Below, in pieces: positions 40,398 to 49,305 of a stretch of DNA of 64,000 nt. The DNA is from Paenibacillus_AB sp036577625 (GTDB lineage: Bacteria > Bacillota > Bacilli > Paenibacillales > NBRC-103111). The DNA is taken from NCBI RefSeq assembly GCF_036577625.1, contig NZ_JARBDC010000042.1:62001-126000 (forward strand). Reading direction: 5' to 3'. How positions within the stretch are numbered: the stretch's first letter is position 1; each line of letters begins with the position of its first letter. The translations under genes and the position numbers were made by a program. A model generated the notes under the pieces. That model was not told where the DNA came from. It saw only the letters and a program-made list of their open reading frames with translations, and did not search any database.

Positions 40398-41286
40398 TCC
40401 GATCGTGGTAGCCCGCGACGGAAGCGGTCAGTTTACGACCGTTCAGGAGGCGGTCGACCGGCTGCCCGATTATTCCGAGACGCCGGTCACGATATCGATT
40501 AAAAACGGCGTTTACCGCGAAAAGCTGGTCGTTCCGCAGTCGAAAACGAACGTCCGGTTCGTCGGCGAAAGCCGCGACGGCACCGTTCTCGTTAATTCGG
40601 ACAACGCGCATACGCCCGGCGACGACGGCCAGCCGCTCGGCACGTTTCGCAGCGCCAGCGTATTCGTCTACGGCGACCGGTTCGCCGCGGAACGGTTGAC
40701 GATCCAAAACGACTCGGGCCAAGGAACCGGTCAGGCGGTGGCCGCCTTCGTGCAGAGCGACAAGGCCGTCTTTCGCGACGTGACGTTTTTGGGCTACCAG
40801 GATACGCTGTATACGGCCGAAGGCAGGCAGTATTACGAGAATTGCCGGATCGAAGGCGACGTCGACTTTATTTTCGGGGCGGCGACGGCGGTGTTCGATC
40901 GCTGCGTCATTCACAGCAAGCGGAGCGGCAGCTATTTGACCGCGGCGTCGACGCCGCCGGAGCGGCGGTTCGGCTACGTGTTTCTCGATTGCCGCATTAC
41001 CGGCGATCCGGGCGTGAAGGACGTTTATCTCGGCAGGCCGTGGCGTCCGCATGCGAGCGTCGCGTTTATCCGCACCTGGATGGACGGGCTCGTCATACCG
41101 GCCGGCTGGCACAATTGGCGGGACCCGGAACGGGAAAAGACGGCCCGGTACGCCGAATACGACAGCCGCGGGCCGGGAGCGGCGCCGCAAGCCCGCGTCG
41201 GCTGGTCGCGCCAGCTGTCGGAGCGGGAGGCGGCGGAGTACGACGCAGGCGCCGTTTTGGGCGGCGACGACGGCTGGCGGCCTTGA
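40375..41286 (+). CDS. Pectin methylesterase (carbohydrate esterase family 8), cytoplasmic
   Basis: A 303-residue right-handed beta-helix esterase that removes methyl groups from galacturonate chains. Catalytic residues are visible: Asp143 in GYQDTLY, Asp164 in DVDFIFG and Arg224 in GRPWRP. QSDKAVFRDVTFLG carries the oxyanion Gln region. Unlike most CE8 enzymes it has no signal peptide, so it must act on imported methylated oligogalacturonides. AAGGAGGG precedes the ATG, and the gene overlaps the PL26-like gene by 23 bp. It is the last gene of the locus and is followed by a terminator. Confidence 0.92.
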   Translation: MTLREMNDPIVVARDGSGQFTTVQEAVDRLPDYSETPVTISIKNGVYREKLVVPQSKTNVRFVGESRDGTVLVNSDNAHTPGDDGQPLGTFRSASVFVYGDRFAAERLTIQNDSGQGTGQAVAAFVQSDKAVFRDVTFLGYQDTLYTAEGRQYYENCRIEGDVDFIFGAATAVFDRCVIHSKRSGSYLTAASTPPERRFGYVFLDCRITGDPGVKDVYLGRPWRPHASVAFIRTWMDGLVIPAGWHNWRDPEREKTARYAEYDSRGPGAAPQARVGWSRQLSEREAAEYDAGAVLGGDDGWRP

Positions 41287-41337
41287 TCCAGCGGGGAGAA
41301 GGGGCGCTTTAGCGAAAGGAGGTAGCGGCAAGGAGGC

Positions 41338-41378
41338 AAAAGTCCGGTTCATGGCGAGCCGGACTTTTCCTTTTTTTC
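41338..41378 (+). terminator. Rho-independent terminator after pectin methylesterase
   Basis: AAAAGTCCGGTT pairs with AGCCGGACTTTT (one wobble), followed by CC and seven T residues. It closes the 35-41 kb operon. Confidence 0.85.
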
Positions 41379-41487
41379 GTCTTTCCGGCACCCGCTTTTT
41401 CGCCGAGCGATTACCGCCGCAACAGCAGTCCCGCCTCGAGCGCGCGGACGGTACCGGGCGCTGAAGGCGTAACGCGGCGCGCCCTGC

Positions 41488-41520
41488 AAACACTTGATCG
41501 GACGCGATCGGGTGTTTTTC
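41488..41520 (+). terminator. Second hairpin terminator before lytS
   Basis: AACACTTGATCG pairs with CGATCGGGTGTT (two G-U pairs), followed by a T-run. No gene lies between it and the previous terminator, so it is a back-up. Confidence 0.7.
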
Positions 41521-41662
41521 GTTTCCCTTTCTTTCCGTATTTTTCAAAACGGAATAACGAAATCGGGAGTACTGTAAACTAACTCGGACGAGTATAATGG
41601 ACGAATATCGTACGTTCGCGCTTATGCGAAAGATCTTGTCGAACGAAGGAGTGTGAGGTGTC

Positions 41663-43453
41663 GTGATCGGCTTGCTGCCGCTCATGCTGGAACGGGTCGG
41701 CCTGCTGCTGATGGTGGCGATCCTGCTCTCCCGGCTGAAGTCGTTTCGCTCCATCGTTTATCACGAGCACGGCTATACGGAAAAAATAAGCCTTATCCTC
41801 ATATTCGGCGCGTTCGGGGTGCTCAGCAACTATACGGGCGTGCAAATTCGCGGCGGCGGCTCGATTTCGTCCGCGGCCTGGCAAGCGTGGATCGGCCCGG
41901 ACGGGGCGATCGCCAATACGCGCATCATGGGCGTCGTCATCGGCGGCCTGCTCGGCGGCCCGCTCGTCGGGACGGGCGTCGGTCTCATCGCCGGGCTGCA
42001 CCGGTTTACGCTCGGCGGCTTTACGGCGCTCTCCTGCGGGCTGTCGAGCATACTCGCGGGCATCGTGACGGGATGGATCGGCAGACGAATCCGCGTATGG
42101 GAAAACAAGGCGCTCTGGCAAGCCGTCGTCATCGGCATTTCGATGGAAGCGGCGCAGATGGGCATCATATTGCTCGCCGCGCGTCCGCTTGAAGCCGCTG
42201 TCGCGCTCGTGCGCGTCATCGGCGTGCCGATGATCGTCGTCAACGGCTTCGGCACGTTTTTGTTCATGCTGATCATTCAATCGATATTGCGGGAAGAATC
42301 GCGAACCCGCGCGCTGCATACGCAGCAGGCGTTTTCGATCGCGGACGAAACGCTGCCCTTTTTCCGGCAAGGGCTGAACCCGGAATCGTGCAGGCATGCG
42401 GCCGACGTCATTCTGAAATGGACGAACGCCGACGCGATCTCGATTACCGACCGCCATCGCGTGCTCGCCCACGTCGGAGAAGGGGCGGATCATCATATCG
42501 CGCTGCAAAGCATCTCGACCCGGCTGACGCGGCAGGTGCTCGAAACCGGGACGACCGGCGAAGCGGGCTCGCGCCAGCAAATCCAATGCAGCAAGCCGGA
42601 CTGCGTCCTGCAGGCGGCGATCGTGCTGCCGCTCAAGGTGCGGGAGCAGACGGTCGGCACGCTCAAGCTGTATTTCAAAAATCCGCGCACGCTCGACCGC
42701 GCCGAGCGCGAAATGGCGGAAGGGCTCGGCAAGCTGTTTTCGACGCAGCTCGAGCTGGCGGAGGCGGAGCGGCAGCGCAAGCTGCTGAAAGACGCGGAGA
42801 TCAAGGCGCTGCAGGCGCAGGTGCATCCGCACTTTTTGTTCAACGCGTTCAATACGATTTCCGCGCTGTGCCGGACCGATCCGGAGCAGGCGCGGACGCT
42901 GCTGCTGCAGCTCAGCGTATTTTTCCGCAGCAATTTGCAGGGGGCGCGCCAAATCTTGATTCCGCTCTACAAGGAGCTGGAGCATGTGAGGGCGTATCTC
43001 GCCATCGAGCAGGCCCGATTTCCGGACAAATACGCGCTGCGGATGGAAATCGATCCGTCGCTCGAGCCGGTCGGCGTGCCGCCGTTCACGCTGCAGCCGC
43101 TCGTCGAAAACGCGCTGCGCTACGCGTTTCCCGCGCGAACGCCGGCCGGCAGCGCGCTTATCGTGCTGCGGGCGTACCGCGAGGACGGGCATATGGCGCT
43201 CGTCGCCGAAGACAACGGCCGCGGAATCGAGCCCGGGCTGCTCGACGCCCTCGGCAGCAAGACGGTCGAGTCCGCGGAAGGGACGGGGACGGCGCTGTAT
43301 AACATTCGCAAGCGAATCGACGAAATTTACGGAGCGAAAGGCAGCTTTCGCATCGAAAGCGTTCCGGGCGAGGGGACGAAGGTGACGATTCGGCTGCCGA
43401 TACAGGATTCGCAAGGGGAGGATCGCTATGCTGAAAGCTTTGATCGTGGATGA
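41663..43453 (+). CDS. lytS: LytS-type sensor histidine kinase
   Basis: A 596-residue membrane sensor. The N-terminal 200 residues are the 5TM-LYT domain, with about six hydrophobic helices (ISLILIFGAFGVLSNYTGVQIRG, GVVIGGLLGGPLVGTGVGLIAG). A GAF-like domain follows, then the LytS-type kinase core with VHPHFLFNAFNTISAL (phosphoacceptor His at 388/390) and an ATPase domain (LQPLVENALRYAF, EDNGRGI). Such kinases in Bacillus and E. coli (BtsS, YpdA) sense pyruvate or related carbon compounds. GTG 41663 is preceded by AAGGAGTGTGAGG. The response regulator gene overlaps its end by 26 bp, and cstA follows. Confidence 0.9.
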   Translation: MIGLLPLMLERVGLLLMVAILLSRLKSFRSIVYHEHGYTEKISLILIFGAFGVLSNYTGVQIRGGGSISSAAWQAWIGPDGAIANTRIMGVVIGGLLGGPLVGTGVGLIAGLHRFTLGGFTALSCGLSSILAGIVTGWIGRRIRVWENKALWQAVVIGISMEAAQMGIILLAARPLEAAVALVRVIGVPMIVVNGFGTFLFMLIIQSILREESRTRALHTQQAFSIADETLPFFRQGLNPESCRHAADVILKWTNADAISITDRHRVLAHVGEGADHHIALQSISTRLTRQVLETGTTGEAGSRQQIQCSKPDCVLQAAIVLPLKVREQTVGTLKLYFKNPRTLDRAEREMAEGLGKLFSTQLELAEAERQRKLLKDAEIKALQAQVHPHFLFNAFNTISALCRTDPEQARTLLLQLSVFFRSNLQGARQILIPLYKELEHVRAYLAIEQARFPDKYALRMEIDPSLEPVGVPPFTLQPLVENALRYAFPARTPAGSALIVLRAYREDGHMALVAEDNGRGIEPGLLDALGSKTVESAEGTGTALYNIRKRIDEIYGAKGSFRIESVPGEGTKVTIRLPIQDSQGEDRYAESFDRG

Positions 43454-44183
43454 CGAACCGATCGCTCGCGACGAGCTCGCCTATTTGCTGCGCCGGACGG
43501 GCCAGGTGGACGTCGTCGGGGAATCGGACCGGTTCGAGACGGCGCTGCGGCTCATTCGCGAGCTGCGGCCCGACGTCGTCTTCCTGGACATTCAGCTGGC
43601 CGAAGAGAACGGGGTCGACATCGCCAAGCGGCTGACGGAGGAGGTCGACGAGCCGGCGCCGGACATCGTGTTCGCGACCGCCTACGACGAGTACGCGCTT
43701 CAGGCGTTCGAGCTGGATGCGATCGATTACGTGCTGAAGCCGTTCGAAGAAAGCCGGATCAAGCGGACGGTCGACAAACTGCTCAAACGGACCGAGCTGA
43801 AGGAAAGCCGGGCCGCCTCGATCGTACCGGCGCGCCGGCCGAGAGCGAAGGAAAGGCTCGAACGGCTCCCCGTTTCGGTCGACGACCGCATTATGCTCCT
43901 TTCGGTCGACCGCATCGTCTACGTCGGCTTCGAGGACGGGAAGACGATCATCGCGACCGACGAGCGCGCCTATCGGGTGAACGAGCCGCTCGCCTCGCTC
44001 GAGCGCAAGCTGGAGGACGGCCCCTTTTTCCGCGTGCACCGCGCGTTTATCGTCAACCTCGACGCCGTCGTCGAAATTCAGCCGTGGTTTCACTCGACCT
44101 GCAATCTCATCATGCGGAACGGGTCGACCGTGCCGGTCAGCCGGACGTACATGAAGGAGCTGAAGCAGCTGCTCGGCTTTTAG
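43428..44183 (+). CDS. lytT: LytT/LytR-type response regulator (LytTR DNA-binding domain)
   Basis: A 251-residue partner of LytS. The receiver domain holds the phosphorylated Asp54 in VVFLDIQLAEENG and the conserved LKPFEESRI lysine. After a basic linker comes the LytTR DNA-binding domain (DRIMLLSVDRIVYVGFEDGKTII ... FFRVHRAFIVNLDAVVEI in outline). It overlaps lytS by 26 bp, a tight translational coupling. Three AAGCCC direct repeats lie between it and cstA and are the likely binding sites. It probably activates cstA. Confidence 0.92.
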   Translation: MLKALIVDDEPIARDELAYLLRRTGQVDVVGESDRFETALRLIRELRPDVVFLDIQLAEENGVDIAKRLTEEVDEPAPDIVFATAYDEYALQAFELDAIDYVLKPFEESRIKRTVDKLLKRTELKESRAASIVPARRPRAKERLERLPVSVDDRIMLLSVDRIVYVGFEDGKTIIATDERAYRVNEPLASLERKLEDGPFFRVHRAFIVNLDAVVEIQPWFHSTCNLIMRNGSTVPVSRTYMKELKQLLGF

Positions 44184-44241
44184 CGAGGCGTTCGGGGCTT
44201 TAGGGCTATCGGATGGATCGGGGACGGACAATGTATGCCGC

Positions 44242-44312
44242 TAAGCCCGGTTCTTATGCGGCCCGCGGCTCGCATCGTGCGCCTCAAGCCCGGTTTTGTG
44301 CAAGTTAAGCCC
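44242..44312 (+). promoter_or_regulatory. Candidate LytTR binding repeats upstream of cstA
   Basis: TAAGCCCGGTT (44242-44252), CAAGCCCGGTT (44285-44295) and the partial TAAGCCC (44306-44312) are direct repeats spaced by 43 and 21 bp, that is four and two helical turns. LytTR regulators bind pairs of direct repeats about 21 bp apart. A TATAAT box (44362-44367) without a recognisable -35 lies downstream, which fits an activated promoter. Confidence 0.45.
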
Positions 44313-44400
44313 TTTCTCGCGCGTTCTGCGCTGAAAACCGCCAATGTTCGTTTTCACCATCTATAATCGGGATTACGAACTACGAAAGGGGCGCGCCTGC

Positions 44401-46194
44401 ATGAATGCGATTTCAATTGTTATCGGATCGATCTGTATTCTTCTGATCGCCTACCGTCTGTACGGGACGTTTATGGCTGCCAAAGTATTAAAGCTCAGCG
44501 ACGCCAAGCCGACGCCGGCGCACGAGCTTCAGGACGGCAAAGACTATGTGCCGACGAACAAATGGGTGACGTTCGGACACCATTTCGCCGCCATTGCCGC
44601 GGCCGGTCCGCTCGTCGGCCCGATTCTCGCCGCGCAGTTCGGCTATTTGCCCGGCTTGCTCTGGCTGCTCATCGGAGCGGTCATCGGCGGCGCCGTGCAC
44701 GATATGGTCGTCCTGTTCGCGTCGATGCGCAAAAACGGGAAATCGCTTTCCGAGGTCGCAAAGGAAGAGCTCGGCCCGGTCGCCGGCTTCTGCACCGGAC
44801 TGGCGATGCTGTTCATCATTACGATTACGATGGCCGGCTTGTCGATGGTCGTGCTGCACGCCCTCGAAAACAACCCGTGGGGGACGTTCGCCGTCGCCAT
44901 TACGATTCCGATCGCGATGTTCGTCGGCATTTTGTACAAAAAAACCGGCAACCTGAAGCTCGCTTCGACGCTCGGCTTCATTTTGCTCATGATCGGCGTG
45001 TTCGCCGGCCCGTCCATTCAGCAAACGGCGCTCGGCGACCTGCTTACGCTCGATACGCATACGCTCGGCTACATTTTGCCGATTTACGCGTTTTTCGCCG
45101 CCGCGTTGCCGATATGGCTGCTGCTCGCGCCGCGCGACTATTTGAGCAGCTTTATGAAAATCGGCGTCTTCATCGCGCTCATCGTCGGCGTGTTCATCAT
45201 TAATCCGGCGATCCAGTTCCCGGCGTTTACGTCGTTCGTCGGAGGCGGCGGCCCGATTTTGGCCGGTCCGGTCTGGCCGTTCGTCTCGATCACGATCGCC
45301 TGCGGAGCGATATCCGGCTTCCACGCCTTCGTCGGCTCGGGGACGACGCCGAAAATGATCAACCGCTGGAGCGACATTAAAGCGGTCGGCTTCGGCGCGA
45401 TGCTCGTCGAATGCGTCGTCGGCATTATGGCGCTCGTCGCCGCGACCGCCCTGCAGCCGGCCGACTATGTCGCCATCAACTCGACACCGAAGGTGTTCCA
45501 GACGCTCGGCATGGACGTCGTCCATTTGCCGGAGCTCGCCGAGAAAATCGGGCTCAATCTGGAAGGCCGGACGGGCGGAGCGGTGACGCTCGCCGTCGGC
45601 ATGACGTACATTTTTACGAAAATTCCGTGGTTCAGCCATTTGTCGTCGTACTTTTTCCAATTCGTCATCATGTTCGAAGCGGTGTTCATCCTGACGGCGA
45701 TCGACGCCGGAACGCGGGTCGCCCGTTACTTGATCCAGGACTTTTTCGGCGAGCTGTACAAACCGCTCAAAAAAGCCGACTGGCTGCCGGGCTCGATTTT
45801 CGCCAGCGCGCTCGCCTGCTTCCTGTGGGGCTATCTGCTCGTTTCGGGCGACATCAGCTCGATCTGGGCGCTGTTCGGCGTATCGAACCAGCTGATGGCT
45901 GCGATCGGCCTGATCGTCGGGGCTACCGTCATCCTGAAAATCGCCGACAAGCGCTGGTATGCGCTCACCTGCATGATTCCGCTCGCCTATTTGTTCGTGA
46001 CGGTCATGTATGCGGGGTATTGGATGGTCGCGAACGTTTACTTGAACCCGTCGAACGCGGGCTACAACGTGCTGAACGGCATCCTGTCCATCATTATGCT
46101 CGTGCTCGGCATCGTCATCATGATCGCCGCCATCAAAAAATGGAACGAGCTGTGGAACGCTCCGACGATAAGAGTGAATACGAAAGCGGCTTGA
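44401..46194 (+). CDS. cstA: Carbon starvation protein CstA (pyruvate/peptide transporter)
   Basis: A polytopic membrane protein of 597 residues with about sixteen helices, belonging to the CstA family. Hallmarks are TNKWVTFGHHFAAIAAAGPLVGP near residue 45, GAVIGGAVHDMVVLFASMRKNGKSL and FHAFVGSGTTPKMIN. E. coli CstA and BtsT import pyruvate, and BtsT is controlled by a LytS-type system like the one next door, so pyruvate is the probable substrate. The start ATG 44401 has AAAGGGG upstream. It is a separate unit from lytST, with a -10 box of its own. Confidence 0.92.
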   Translation: MNAISIVIGSICILLIAYRLYGTFMAAKVLKLSDAKPTPAHELQDGKDYVPTNKWVTFGHHFAAIAAAGPLVGPILAAQFGYLPGLLWLLIGAVIGGAVHDMVVLFASMRKNGKSLSEVAKEELGPVAGFCTGLAMLFIITITMAGLSMVVLHALENNPWGTFAVAITIPIAMFVGILYKKTGNLKLASTLGFILLMIGVFAGPSIQQTALGDLLTLDTHTLGYILPIYAFFAAALPIWLLLAPRDYLSSFMKIGVFIALIVGVFIINPAIQFPAFTSFVGGGGPILAGPVWPFVSITIACGAISGFHAFVGSGTTPKMINRWSDIKAVGFGAMLVECVVGIMALVAATALQPADYVAINSTPKVFQTLGMDVVHLPELAEKIGLNLEGRTGGAVTLAVGMTYIFTKIPWFSHLSSYFFQFVIMFEAVFILTAIDAGTRVARYLIQDFFGELYKPLKKADWLPGSIFASALACFLWGYLLVSGDISSIWALFGVSNQLMAAIGLIVGATVILKIADKRWYALTCMIPLAYLFVTVMYAGYWMVANVYLNPSNAGYNVLNGILSIIMLVLGIVIMIAAIKKWNELWNAPTIRVNTKAA

Positions 46195-46341
46195 CGAAGA
46201 TAGCGGGTCGGGCCGAAATGCCGGGTGCGTTCGCTTGAGCGGTCCCCAAAGACCTTGACTCTCCGCTGATATTTTCCAAAAAGCGGGGGATAGTAAACAA
46301 GGGAGGCCGTTTGCAGCCGCGTCCTGTTGATGCTTGCATAG

Positions 46342-46371
46342 AAAAAGGACGGCACGGGGCCGTCCTCTTTT
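46342..46371. terminator. Bidirectional terminator between cstA and the secreted-protein gene
   Basis: AAAAAGGACGGC pairs with GCCGTCCTCTTTT around a short loop between convergent genes, with A- and T-runs on both sides. Confidence 0.8.
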
Positions 46372-46378
46372 GCTTTGC

Positions 46379-46960
46379 TTACGATACCGCGGAGTCCGAA
46401 GCTTCGGCTGCCGCGCCGTCGCCGTTTTGCGGGGCGAAGCGCTTGATGTGGACCCGGCCTTTGCCGCCCGCTTCGCCGTTCACGAGCTTCGCGGCGAAGT
46501 CGGCCAGCCCGGCTTTGCGGCTGTCGTACTGCTCCTGCGTCAGCTTGCCGTCCGCGAGCAGCTGGTCCAGCTGCTCCGTCTGGGCCGCGACGATGCCGTC
46601 GATGACGGTTTGGACGTCGACGCCTTTCTCGCTTGCGATCGCGGCGATCGTTTTGCCGGATTTGACCGCTTCGCCCAGCTCGTCCTGCGTCAAACCGAGC
46701 AGCGCGGCGATTTCGTCGGATTTGACCCGCATATGTCCTTTGCGGATCGGCTTGTCCGCCGTTCCGTTTGCCGTTCCGTTCGTCCCGGACCACTGCGCCC
46801 GTTCGAGACGTTTTCCGAACGTTTTGTCCGTTTGAAGCTGCTGCGTTTGCGTTGTATCGGGAGCCGTATCGGCCGCGCGGGCGCTGCTCGCCCACAAGCC
46901 GCCGCCCAGTGTAATCGCAAGTGCCATCGTCGTCGCCGTTATCGTTTTCAGTCGTTTCAT
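46379..46960 (-). CDS. Secreted hypothetical protein (YckD-like)
   Basis: A 193-residue exported protein. The signal peptide MKRLKTITATTMALAITLGG ends near ARA|ADT. The mature part contains IAALLGLTQDELGEAVKSGK-type and IIDGIVAAQTEQLDQLLADGKLTQEQ-like helical segments, common in small Bacillus secreted proteins (YckD/DUF2680-like), and an Ala/Asp-rich end. No enzyme motif is present. GGAGTGGAG precedes the ATG. The upstream region carries five phased TTCA repeats, so the gene is probably under a response regulator, perhaps an envelope stress system. The function is unknown. Confidence 0.7.
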   Translation of the reverse strand: MKRLKTITATTMALAITLGGGLWASSARAADTAPDTTQTQQLQTDKTFGKRLERAQWSGTNGTANGTADKPIRKGHMRVKSDEIAALLGLTQDELGEAVKSGKTIAAIASEKGVDVQTVIDGIVAAQTEQLDQLLADGKLTQEQYDSRKAGLADFAAKLVNGEAGGKGRVHIKRFAPQNGDGAAAEASDSAVS

Positions 46961-47084
46961 TCGTTCTCCACTCCGTTTCCGTTATAGTTGGTTGGGATCG
47001 TCGCTCCGCCGGTATCGGCGAAGGCGGGAAGCCGGTTGGTCCGGACTTCGGCGGGACCGGTCGCTCACCTCCTTCACATGGAAT

Positions 47085-47160
47085 ATCGTACCGTCGGTTT
47101 CTTAATTTCAAGTGAAAACAAACTGAAACGAGCATGAAAGTTGGCTGAATGTTGGCTGAA
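47085..47160 (-). promoter_or_regulatory. Five 11-bp-phased TTCA repeats: response-regulator operator and promoter
   Basis: On the minus strand TTCA occurs at exactly 11-bp steps (plus-strand TGAA at 47113, 47124, 47135, 47146 and 47157). The two distal units are TTCAGCC. A TACGAT box (47090-47085) lies 17 bp downstream of the position where a -35 box would be, which is occupied by the nearest repeat. Such phasing is typical of PhoB/PhoP-type (OmpR family) response regulator sites. The rest of 46961-47304 holds no gene. Confidence 0.65.
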
Positions 47161-47304
47161 TGCGCGCGGCGAATAACGGCCGGACTAGCGGACGATCGGA
47201 AAAATAAGCGGTATCGTTTGGTTCTCTACCTACACAAAAGAGAGACTATCTCCATATGTTGACTACCAGATAGTCACTTTACTTGAAAGTAGGCAGAGAG
47301 AGTG

Positions 47305-49128
47305 ATGGAATCTAAAAAAATAAAGAAATTGCGCAAAAAGAACGGCGCCATGGCGGCAGGCGGGTCAGAGCAAGTAACGGGACACAATAAGAAGAAAGCA
47401 ATCAAGAAAAACGTTTTCGATTATATCGTCATCGGCGCCGGAACGGCGGGCGGAGTCATAGCCAAAAAATTGACGGATGACAAGCAAACTTCCGTGCTCG
47501 TTCTCGAGCCGGGAATTAACAGTACGACGCAGTTAAGCAGTCCGAACGTTTTGGAGGCCATTCCTTTGTCAACCGACAATAAATACGCCCTCAACCTTTT
47601 ATCCATAGCGGAGCCGTCCATTCAGCGGCAGCTTACAACGATCAACGGTCGGGTGATCGGGGGGAGCTCGGAGGTCAACTATATGCTCGCCATCCGCGGG
47701 AGCCGGGAGCTTTACGACAGGTGGGCGGCTCTTGTCGGCAGCAAACAATGGAGCTACAATCAAGTTCGTTCTCTGTTTATCGAAAATGAAACGTATACCG
47801 GACAAACGCAAAATCCGAACGAAAGAGGAAGAAAAGGGCCGATATTCGTCAGACAGCAGCACATTCCTTCGAACGGACTTATTCAAACGTTGGCCAACGC
47901 GACGGCAAAAGTATTGGGTATTCCCGTTGTAGAGGACTATAACACGGGGGTGCGAGACTGCACGTTTTACAAAAACCAGTTTACCCAGAAAGAAGTCGGC
48001 GGCAGGATTGCCCGCTCGTCGACGGCAACGGGGTACTTGAACGAAAGTATTGTAACTCAAGGCAATGAACGGCATCCCGACGAGGTTGGGGTTGGAAAAA
48101 GAAAGCTGGTCATTTTCGCCAAAACGACGGTGAACAAAATCGTATTCAGGAAAAAGGAAGGGTCGTTCGTCGCGGTCGGCGTCGATTATGTCAAAGACGG
48201 CGTTTCGCATCGATCGTTTGCCCGAAAAGGCGTTATCGTTTCGGCAGGCTTTTTCTCCTCCGTCATTTTGCAGCGGTCGGGGATCGGAAAATCGCGCGAT
48301 TTGATTCGTGCGGGGATCGCTCCGTTAATCGAAAATCCGAACGTAGGCTACCATTTGCAAACTCACGCGTATGTCGGACTCGGAGTTGAAGTGGATACGT
48401 CTCAAATATTGCCGATAGCGGCAGCCGATCCGAATCAGCCTATCGCCTTGGGCGCCTTTAAATCGGAGCACAGGAAAAGCTCGGAGGGCCGCCGCTTGCA
48501 GCTGCAAGGAGTGCCCGCGCCGATCTTTCTTCCCGCCCAGGAAGTGGCCAGCAACGGGTGGGAACTTGATGTGACGAAGCCTGTCAATATTATGAGCTTC
48601 GGCATAGTTGACCTGAATCCGAGAAGCAGGGGGACGATCATGGCCGCTCATAGCGATCCCGAAGCCCTTCCGTCGTTTACCTTCAATCCGCTGCAGCCGG
48701 GTACGAACGATCTGGATTTCATGGTGGATCAATATATCAACTTGTACAATATTATTAAAGAGGCCAGACGGAAAAACAGCGGCATTCATAAAGTGGTATA
48801 TCCGCCCGAAGCGATCTTTACGATTCCCGACGAGGAGGAAAAAAGAAGACAGCTTAGTGGATACGCCAGAGCTTCTTATTCGAACTTCTACCATTACGGC
48901 GGGCAATGCAAAATGGCGAAAAGTGTTCGGGACGGAGTCGTCAACGAAAATCTGGACGTGTTCGGTACAAAAAACCTGAAAGTAGCCGATCTATCCGTCT
49001 CTCCCATTTTGCCGGACGGCAACACGTCCATACCCGCTCAAATGATCGGTTTAAACGCGGTCCGAATTATTCAAAACAATTCTCGCCCTTACGTTGCAAC
49101 CGATAAAGATTTTGTTGAAGCGGAATAA
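47305..49128 (+). CDS. GMC-family FAD oxidoreductase, lower-GC
   Basis: A 607-residue GMC oxidoreductase. After a Lys-rich N-terminal extension of about 35 residues it has the FAD motif YIVIGAGTAGGVIAKKL, then INGRVIGGSSEVNYML (the FAD/active-site loop), and a C-terminal domain ending ILPDGNTSIPAQMIGLNAVRII. The usual active-site His of GMC enzymes is present in YHYGGQCKM. Codon use and base composition are clearly more AT-rich than neighbours, so recent transfer is likely. GTG 47302 is an alternative start one codon earlier. An inverted repeat GACTATC/GATAGTC (47244-47275) lies upstream. The substrate is unknown. Confidence 0.82.
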   Translation: MESKKIKKLRKKNGAMAAGGSEQVTGHNKKKAIKKNVFDYIVIGAGTAGGVIAKKLTDDKQTSVLVLEPGINSTTQLSSPNVLEAIPLSTDNKYALNLLSIAEPSIQRQLTTINGRVIGGSSEVNYMLAIRGSRELYDRWAALVGSKQWSYNQVRSLFIENETYTGQTQNPNERGRKGPIFVRQQHIPSNGLIQTLANATAKVLGIPVVEDYNTGVRDCTFYKNQFTQKEVGGRIARSSTATGYLNESIVTQGNERHPDEVGVGKRKLVIFAKTTVNKIVFRKKEGSFVAVGVDYVKDGVSHRSFARKGVIVSAGFFSSVILQRSGIGKSRDLIRAGIAPLIENPNVGYHLQTHAYVGLGVEVDTSQILPIAAADPNQPIALGAFKSEHRKSSEGRRLQLQGVPAPIFLPAQEVASNGWELDVTKPVNIMSFGIVDLNPRSRGTIMAAHSDPEALPSFTFNPLQPGTNDLDFMVDQYINLYNIIKEARRKNSGIHKVVYPPEAIFTIPDEEEKRRQLSGYARASYSNFYHYGGQCKMAKSVRDGVVNENLDVFGTKNLKVADLSVSPILPDGNTSIPAQMIGLNAVRIIQNNSRPYVATDKDFVEAE

Positions 49129-49164
49129 TTACAGATTCCTTGACGAAGTGATTTATCGAATGGT

Positions 49165-49193
49165 GGAGCTGCTTCAGGGCGGCTTCTTTTTTT
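49165..49193 (+). terminator. Rho-independent terminator after the GMC gene
   Basis: GGAGCTGC pairs with GCGGCTTC (two wobbles) around TTCAGG and is followed by seven T residues. Confidence 0.75.
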
Positions 49194-49305
49194 GGAAGCA
49201 CCGGTATTCCGCGCGGCTGATGTCGCCCGTTTTTTGCATAAAGCGTTTTCGCACGGTTTAAGTTAAGGTGAGCCGTAGCTGTCCGGACAAAAGGCGCAAA
49301 CCGCT

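Noticed and set aside
44184..44340. Gene in the gap between lytT and cstA
   Set aside because: No frame has a ribosome site or coherent protein; the direct repeats and -10 box indicate a control region.
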